Shown in pieces: positions 32,703 to 37,613 of a DNA stretch of 37,613 bases. The stretch spans positions 1-37,613 of the forward strand of contig JANYGZ010000019.1 in the NCBI GenBank assembly GCA_025362235.1. The letters run 5' to 3'. The position numbers were made by a program, and so were the translations under genes. This DNA comes from Ferruginibacter sp. (lineage in GTDB: Bacteria; Bacteroidota; Bacteroidia; Chitinophagales; Chitinophagaceae). How positions within the stretch are numbered: the stretch's first letter is position 1; every line of letters starts with the position of its first letter. Below the pieces are notes generated by a model. It worked only from the letters and a program-made list of their open reading frames with translations. It was not told the DNA's origin and did not search any database.

Positions 32703-35700
32703 ATGCATTTTAAAAAAATATCCCCATTGATTATTGCCTTACTGGCGATGTCATTTTTGGCAAGTTCCCAGGTTACAACAAGCCGCATTACAGGTACCGT
32801 AAAAGATAATGCAAACATCGGGTTAGATGGAGCAACTGTAAAAGTAACAAACGTGCCAACGGGTACTGTAAAAACTACCTATACACAAAAAGGAAGATTT
32901 GATGTACCTAACCTTGACCCCGGCGGGCCTTACACAGTTGAGGTAAGTTTTGTTGGCCAAACCATTCCTAAAAAAACAGATATTTATCTTCAGTTAGGTA
33001 CAACCGAAAACCTTGATTTTGTAGGCGAAGGTTCTTCCACACAGCTTGAAAATATAATTGTTACTACGCCAAGGTCAACACGTACCATTAAAACGGGTAC
33101 CTCAAATAATTTCAACCAGCGGGCAATAACAACAATACCAAATATCAATAGAAGCATTTCCACTATAACATCAGCATCTCCGCAGGCTGGACCTGGTAAT
33201 AGTTTTGGTGGCAGAGATGGCCGTTATAATAATGTTCAGATTGATGGTGCCAACCTGAATAATAATTTTGGTTTATCCAGCAATTTATTGCCAGGCGGAA
33301 CCATTCAACCAATTTCATTAGATGCCATAGAAGAGATTTCGGTTAGTGTAAGTCCTTTTGATGTCAGGCAGGGAAATTTTACAGGTGCTGGTATCAATGC
33401 CACTACAAGAAGAGGTACCAATACAATACAGGGAAGCGTATATACTTTTTACCGCGACCAATCTTTTTCCGGAACAAATGCCAATGGGCAAAAAATTCCT
33501 CCGTTACCTGATGCAAAATCAACATTAATTGGCGCCCGTATCAGTGGTGCCATTATTAAAAATAAACTGTTCTTTTTTGTAAGTGGAGAAAAAGAAGACA
33601 GGAGTGCGCCGGGTATTGTTTGGCAAGCCACAAGGCCGGGAACAACGCCCAATGCTAATACATCCAGAACACTTGCCGCTGATTTAGATGCGGTTCAAAG
33701 TGTATTAAAAAGTAAATATGGTTACGAAACAGGCCCTTATGAAAACCTGGGGAATTTTGTAACTGCCAATAAAAAAATTTTTGGCCGTATAGACTGGAAT
33801 ATCAGTTCAAAACATTCAGCTTCTTTTAAATATAATTATTCAAAAACTGATGATGACCAGTTATTGAATGGTACCAGTGCGCCTAATCCACGGTCGGCCA
33901 GTAACAGGTGGAGTGCAAACAGTATGAGTTATGAAAATTCAAATTATGTCAATACCAGTATCCTCAGTGGATATGCCTTTGAACTGAAAAGTAATTTTAA
34001 CAGCAGGTTCTCTAACCAGCTTATTGCTACCTATACAAATGCAAATGACCCAAAAAGAAGTTCCAACTCTGCCATTTTTCCATTCATCGATATAAAGAAA
34101 GGGGGTGATTCATATATTAGTGCGGGGTATGAATTATTTTCTTACGGAAACAGTGTTCAAAATAACACCACTACTATAAATGATAATGTAACTTATGTTG
34201 CAGGCAAACATACTATCACCGGCGGTATCAGTTATGAAAAGATATATGTAAAAAACCAGTTTTTACGCTATGGAACCAGCTACTATCGGTATGATTCCCT
34301 GAACCAGTTTTTAAACAACCAGGCCCCGTCTGCCTATGGATTAACTTATCCTTATGCAGGCAAAAATCCTTTTGTTGAACTTGATCTGGCACAGATTAGT
34401 TTTTATGCACAGGATGAAATAAGAATAAACGACAAGTTTATATTAACAGCCGGTTTACGTATAGACCGCCCTAACTTTAAAAATGGGTTAACAGAAAACC
34501 CTTCAATAAGCGCCTTGACCTTTGCTGATCTTGCTGGTAACCCACTTGCAATTAATGTAGGCCAATGGCCTAAAGAAAGAAGTTATTTTAGCCCAAGAGT
34601 AGGTTTTAACTGGGATCTAAATGGCGACAAAACTACTATCATTCGTGGTGGTGTTGGCGTATTTACCGGAAGGTTTCCTTTTGTATGGTTTACCAACCAA
34701 CCGAGCAATAGTGGTGTAATACAAAATACTGTAGAAGTTACTACTGCAGCAGCTTTAGCAGGTTACACATTTGATAAAGACCCCAATAAATACCTAAGTA
34801 ATTTTCCATCTAAACCTGGTGTGGTACCACCCGGTTCCATTGCAGAAGTTGACAATAATTTTAAAATGCCGCAGGTATTCAGGGTAAGTGCAGCGGTGGA
34901 TCAAAAAATTGGCGATAACTGGACAGTAACACTTGAAGGGATTTTTAATAAGGATATCAATGCCTTGCTGCAATACAATTCCAATCAAAAAGCGCCTATA
35001 GGTGTAACTGCTGGCCCCGGATCACGTGCATTATTTGGCAACACCAATGCTTTAAGAAGATATAACCCCACTATTTCTGAAGCCATGGTATTAACCAATA
35101 CAAGCACAGGTGGCGCAGGTATAGTGACGCTGCAGATTGCAAGAAGATTTACTAATAACTGGAGCGCCACCGTAGCATACACCAACACTCAATCATTTGA
35201 TTTAAGTAGTAACCCTGGCTCGCAGGCTGCCAGCGCCTGGAGCGGTATACCAACTGCACAAGGCAACAATGCGCTTAACCTTGCTTACAGCGATTATGGC
35301 GCACCCAACCGTTTAGTGGCATATACTACCTACAAGTTTAATTGGGCCAAATACTTTGCTACCAGCTTTACATTAATATATAGTGGTTACGAACAGGCAA
35401 GATTTAGTTACAGGTATTCTAATGATTATAACCAGGATGGCATATCAAGTGATTTGATTTATATCCCCAATAATGCATCAGAAATTACTTTTGTACAAAA
35501 TGGTGCTTTTACACCCAAGCAACAAAGCGACGCTTTTTTTGCGTATGTAAAACAAGATAAATACCTTACTAAAATGCAAGGCCAGACAGCATCAAGAAAC
35601 GGTGCAAAAATGCCCTGGTTCAGTAACCTTGATCTTAGAATATTACAGGATATTTTGCCGCTTACAAAACATAGAAATTATGGTTTGCAGATAAGCCTGG

Positions 35701-35927
35701 ATATTGAAAATTTCACCAACATGCTAAACCACAATTGGGGAGTTTCAAAAAGAACCACCTATGGCAACGGAGCTATTTTAGCTGTAGCAAGTGCTCCCAC
35801 TGCTACCGCCGCTGCTACTTACAGAATGAACCTTGTTTCAGGTGTGTTACCAACTCAATCATTTACAGCAAATATAACTTCAAATGATACCTACAGAATG
35901 AATTTAGGTTTGAGGCTACTTTTCTAA
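32703..35927 (+). CDS. Oar-like TonB-dependent receptor with carboxypeptidase-regulatory-like domain
   Basis: 1074 residues from the ATG at 32703; a TTG 27 bases upstream opens a longer frame without a signal peptide start. A signal peptide (MHFKKISPLIIALLAMSFLASSQ) is followed by a CarbopepD_reg-like beta-sandwich (about 26-105, SRITGTVKDNANIGLDGATV), a plug domain (about 115-245), and a long barrel ending RMNLGLRLLF with terminal Phe. This layout matches Oar-type proteins, which take up or export large substrates through the outer membrane. There is no SusD partner next to it, so polysaccharide uptake is less likely. TTTCTTTG at 32671-32678 may be a weak -7 element. Confidence 0.88.
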   Translation: MHFKKISPLIIALLAMSFLASSQVTTSRITGTVKDNANIGLDGATVKVTNVPTGTVKTTYTQKGRFDVPNLDPGGPYTVEVSFVGQTIPKKTDIYLQLGTTENLDFVGEGSSTQLENIIVTTPRSTRTIKTGTSNNFNQRAITTIPNINRSISTITSASPQAGPGNSFGGRDGRYNNVQIDGANLNNNFGLSSNLLPGGTIQPISLDAIEEISVSVSPFDVRQGNFTGAGINATTRRGTNTIQGSVYTFYRDQSFSGTNANGQKIPPLPDAKSTLIGARISGAIIKNKLFFFVSGEKEDRSAPGIVWQATRPGTTPNANTSRTLAADLDAVQSVLKSKYGYETGPYENLGNFVTANKKIFGRIDWNISSKHSASFKYNYSKTDDDQLLNGTSAPNPRSASNRWSANSMSYENSNYVNTSILSGYAFELKSNFNSRFSNQLIATYTNANDPKRSSNSAIFPFIDIKKGGDSYISAGYELFSYGNSVQNNTTTINDNVTYVAGKHTITGGISYEKIYVKNQFLRYGTSYYRYDSLNQFLNNQAPSAYGLTYPYAGKNPFVELDLAQISFYAQDEIRINDKFILTAGLRIDRPNFKNGLTENPSISALTFADLAGNPLAINVGQWPKERSYFSPRVGFNWDLNGDKTTIIRGGVGVFTGRFPFVWFTNQPSNSGVIQNTVEVTTAAALAGYTFDKDPNKYLSNFPSKPGVVPPGSIAEVDNNFKMPQVFRVSAAVDQKIGDNWTVTLEGIFNKDINALLQYNSNQKAPIGVTAGPGSRALFGNTNALRRYNPTISEAMVLTNTSTGGAGIVTLQIARRFTNNWSATVAYTNTQSFDLSSNPGSQAASAWSGIPTAQGNNALNLAYSDYGAPNRLVAYTTYKFNWAKYFATSFTLIYSGYEQARFSYRYSNDYNQDGISSDLIYIPNNASEITFVQNGAFTPKQQSDAFFAYVKQDKYLTKMQGQTASRNGAKMPWFSNLDLRILQDILPLTKHRNYGLQISLDIENFTNMLNHNWGVSKRTTYGNGAILAVASAPTATAAATYRMNLVSGVLPTQSFTANITSNDTYRMNLGLRLLF

Positions 35928-35952
35928 AATGCCGCAATAAATTTTTATACCG

Positions 35953-35987
35953 AAACGCCATGAAAAAATCATGGCGTTTTATTTTTA
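35953..35987 (+). terminator. Intrinsic terminator of the TonB-receptor gene
   Basis: AAACGCCATGA, AAAAA, TCATGGCGTTT followed by TATTTTT. The 11-base stem is perfect and lies 25 bases after the stop codon. Confidence 0.85.
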
Positions 35988-35993
35988 AATAAT

Positions 35994-36056
35994 GCCGTTA
36001 AGACGTTTAGGCGTTTTTATTTTCTTTCTTACTCAACGTCTAAACGTCTTAACGGC
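35994..36056. repeat. 22-bp-arm inverted repeat built from 8-base units
   Basis: The left arm 35994-36015 (GCCGTTAAGACGTTTAGGCG, then TT) pairs over all 22 positions with 36035-36056, with one G:U. The 19-base loop is pyrimidine-rich. The right arm reads as AACGTCTA, AACGTCTT, AACGGC, that is, tandem 8-base units mirrored in the left arm. It follows a good terminator, so it is unlikely to be only another terminator. The rest of the gap to 36181 holds just the S4 gene promoter. Confidence 0.7.
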
Positions 36057-36140
36057 AAAACTTTGCTTTCCGGCCCAGGGAAGCATCTCAAAGACCTAAG
36101 TAAAAGCGGCATCCGATAATCATCGAATTTGAAATGTTCC

Positions 36141-36177
36141 TTTGCTGTGGCGGCTTGATGGAAAGCACTTAATTTTG
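36141..36177 (+). promoter_or_regulatory. Promoter of the S4-domain gene
   Basis: TAATTTTG (36170-36177) fits TAnnTTTG, and TTTG (36141-36144) is 25 bases upstream, a long spacing. The ATG lies five bases after the -7 element, so the transcript may have no leader. Confidence 0.45.
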
Positions 36178-36181
36178 CACA

Positions 36182-36565
36182 ATGGAAAAAGAAAAACTCC
36201 GTATAGATAAATACCTGTGGGCCATACGTCTTTTTAAAACCAGGAGCCAGGCCGCAGATGCCTGTGATAAAAGCAAGGTAAAATTAAATGGAGAAAATAT
36301 AAAGGCTTCCAAAACAGTAACGGTGGGTGATGAATATGAAGTAAAAACAGAAGCCAAAAGATGGGTGATAAAAGTAACGGGTTTATTAGATCACCGGGTA
36401 CAATACAGCGAAGCCATTACTTATTACACTGATATAACACCAGCAGAAGAATTAGACAGAATAAAATTTCAGGCAGCCGTTTTTAATACCGGCAAGCGAA
36501 TGAGTAAACAGGGAAGGCCAACTAAAAAAGATAAGCGGGAAATTGATGGCTTTATGGATTTTTAA
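36182..36565 (+). CDS. S4-domain RNA-binding protein (Hsp15-like)
   Basis: 127 residues. The S4 domain occupies about 5-65: [28 protein letters not shown] (only part of the conserved run), then [22 protein letters not shown] basic tail follows with [16 protein letters not shown], as in Hsp15/HslR proteins. E. coli Hsp15 binds free 50S subunits carrying stalled peptidyl-tRNA in ribosome rescue. A similar role here is family-based. trmD follows 35 bases downstream, so the two translation-related genes are probably co-transcribed. Confidence 0.88.
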   Translation: MEKEKLRIDKYLWAIRLFKTRSQAADACDKSKVKLNGENIKASKTVTVGDEYEVKTEAKRWVIKVTGLLDHRVQYSEAITYYTDITPAEELDRIKFQAAVFNTGKRMSKQGRPTKKDKREIDGFMDF

Positions 36566-36600
36566 CCGCAATACATTCATCTGCCTATTTAATTTATACA

Positions 36601-37281
36601 ATGAAGATTGACATAATATCTGTAGTGCCTGATTTGCTTGAAAGCCCCTTTGCCCATTCCATAATGAAAAGGGCAAAAGAAAAAGGATTGCTGGAAGTAA
36701 ACTGCATCAACCTGCGTGACCATACTACTTATGCAAGGGCACAGGTTGATGATTATGCCTTTGGTGGTGGTGCCGGTATGGTAATGATGATTGAGCCACT
36801 GGTGAATGCCATTGAAAGCCTGCAAAAAACTACTGTATATGATGAAATTATTTTTTTAACCCCCGATGGAGAAACTTTTAACCAGCAAACTGCCAACTCA
36901 CTTTCATTAAAAAAGAACCTGCTTTTAATTTGCGGCCATTACAAAGGAGTTGACCAGCGTTTAAGGGACCATTTTATTACAAAAGAAATTTCTATTGGCG
37001 ATTATGTATTAAGTGGAGGCGAATTGGCTGCTGCCGTTATGGTAGATGCCATTGGCAGGCTTTTACCGGGTGTTTTAAATGATGAAACATCCGCTTTAAC
37101 AGATAGTTTCCAGGATAATTTGCTGGCTCCCCCTGTCTATACCCGCCCCGTAGAGTTTAGATCGTGGAAAGTTCCTGATATTTTATTAAGTGGCAACCAT
37201 GCCAAAATTGAGCAATGGCGGCACGAGCAGGCTATTAAACGAACTGAAGAAAGAAGGCCCGATCTTTTGAACAATGAATAA
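36601..37281 (+). CDS. trmD: tRNA (guanine37-N1)-methyltransferase
   Basis: TrmD methylates N1 of G37 next to the anticodon in tRNAs for Leu, Pro and Arg, using SAM and preventing +1 frameshifts. 226 residues, normal for the family. The SPOUT fold with its trefoil knot is marked by [18 protein letters not shown] (about 51-68), [13 protein letters not shown] (near 109-121) and [16 protein letters not shown] (near 129-144). It is not in the usual rpsP-rimM-trmD-rplS operon but pairs with an S4-domain gene and precedes tRNA-Glu, which is common in Bacteroidota. Confidence 0.95.
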   Translation: MKIDIISVVPDLLESPFAHSIMKRAKEKGLLEVNCINLRDHTTYARAQVDDYAFGGGAGMVMMIEPLVNAIESLQKTTVYDEIIFLTPDGETFNQQTANSLSLKKNLLLICGHYKGVDQRLRDHFITKEISIGDYVLSGGELAAAVMVDAIGRLLPGVLNDETSALTDSFQDNLLAPPVYTRPVEFRSWKVPDILLSGNHAKIEQWRHEQAIKRTEERRPDLLNNE

Positions 37282-37322
37282 TGTGGCTTTTTAAATTTAA
37301 TTAAGGTTATTATTTAAAATTA

Positions 37323-37354
37323 TTTGGCTGAAAAACTGCCACTCGTTATCTTTG
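37323..37354 (+). promoter_or_regulatory. Promoter of tRNA-Glu
   Basis: TTTG (37323-37326), 20 bases, then TATCTTTG (37347-37354), a good Bacteroidota promoter in the 90-base gap after trmD. Confidence 0.7.
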
Positions 37355-37371
37355 CCGTCCTTTAATAATAA

Positions 37372-37443
37372 GCCGCGTTGGTCAAGAGGTTAAGACGCCT
37401 CCCTTTCACGGAGGAATCACGGGTTCGAGTCCCGTACGTGGTA
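37372..37443 (+). tRNA. tRNA-Glu (anticodon TTC)
   Basis: 72 bases. The acceptor GCCGCGT/ACGTGGT pairs throughout with G1:U72 and one more G:U. The anticodon stem CCTCC/GGAGG holds CTTTCAC with anticodon TTC. The T arm is ACGGG/CCCGT with TTCGAGT in the loop, and the discriminator is A. CCA is not encoded. Confidence 0.95.
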
Positions 37444-37450
37444 CAGCTTT

Positions 37451-37481
37451 AAAAGCCTTTCAGCAATGAGGGGCTTTTTTG
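37451..37481 (+). terminator. Intrinsic terminator of tRNA-Glu
   Basis: AAAAGCCTTTC, AGCAAT, GAGGGGCTTTT then TTG. The 11-base stem has two G:U pairs. The remaining 130 bases to the window end hold only a short open frame (from 37491) that I cannot support. Confidence 0.75.
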
Positions 37482-37613
37482 TTTTGGGGTATGCCATTAT
37501 CATCTTTTGAAATTATTTTACTTGTCCCTGTTTCACTCTTTCTTGTACAAGATTTTGCCAGCAACTACTTTTTCAACAAAAAGAACAATTGCTTATACTC
37601 TAGGTATAGCAAT

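Noticed and set aside
36008..36050. The 22-bp hairpin as the terminator of the TonB-receptor gene
   Set aside because: A conventional terminator with a T run already lies at 35953-35987, and the long hairpin lacks a following T run.
37491..37613. Open frame from ATG 37491 to the window end
   Set aside because: 41 codons in AT-rich DNA after a tRNA terminator, with no motif and no promoter. It may be the start of a real gene but cannot be supported here.

Overview
The window looks like a chromosomal segment of a Bacteroidota bacterium, most likely of the Chitinophagaceae or a close relative. The grounds are AT-rich DNA, genes without Shine-Dalgarno sequences, several promoters of the Bacteroidota type (TTG or TTTG, about 19-25 bases, then TAnnTTTG), Oar-like TonB receptor and PorT-like outer-membrane families, the order parA-parB-DUF5683-dapB, and a tRNA-Glu with a G1:U72 pair. 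The species call is inference; no rRNA is present.

Positions 1-3500 are accessory DNA. They hold the end of an unknown gene coupled to a small membrane protein, a TIR-domain protein with an unrecognised C-terminal half, and a two-gene operon (winged-helix protein plus AbiEii-type nucleotidyltransferase). That operon lies between two ~65 bp direct repeats, one of which is the 3' end and terminator of tRNA-Leu(CAG). This is the signature of a tRNA-targeted integrated element without a visible integrase.

Positions 3600-37450 are mostly core genome. They include lysine/peptidoglycan precursor synthesis (dapD, dapB), a GT4 glycosyltransferase coupled to tsaC, two small outer-membrane proteins, a DEAD-box RNA helicase with a long leader, a membrane metallophosphoesterase, an FMN reductase, parAB with a DUF5683 protein, tRNA-Lys, a short-chain dehydrogenase, a SAM-hydrolysing enzyme, a DUF2911 protein, a sodium:solute symporter preceded by a 34-codon single-helix ORF, a PIG-L-type secreted enzyme with a lipoprotein, gamma-glutamyltransferase, a DinB/DUF1572 protein, a giant TamB-like protein, ribBA, an Oar-like TonB receptor, an S4 protein, trmD and tRNA-Glu.

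Three themes stand out beyond the gene list. First, the accessory left end combines a TIR candidate defence gene with an att-flanked nucleotidyltransferase pair whose promoter carries two perfect palindromes. Second, four intergenic regions carry short arrays with a 7- or 8-base period (2052-2087, 4513-4547, 13071-13162, 35994-36056), several folded into inverted repeats; I know of no description of these for this group. Third, several promoters lie so close to the start codon that the transcripts may be leaderless, including one with a TTG start for the 1637-residue TamB-like protein. No CRISPR array, rRNA, insertion sequence or intact integrase was seen.
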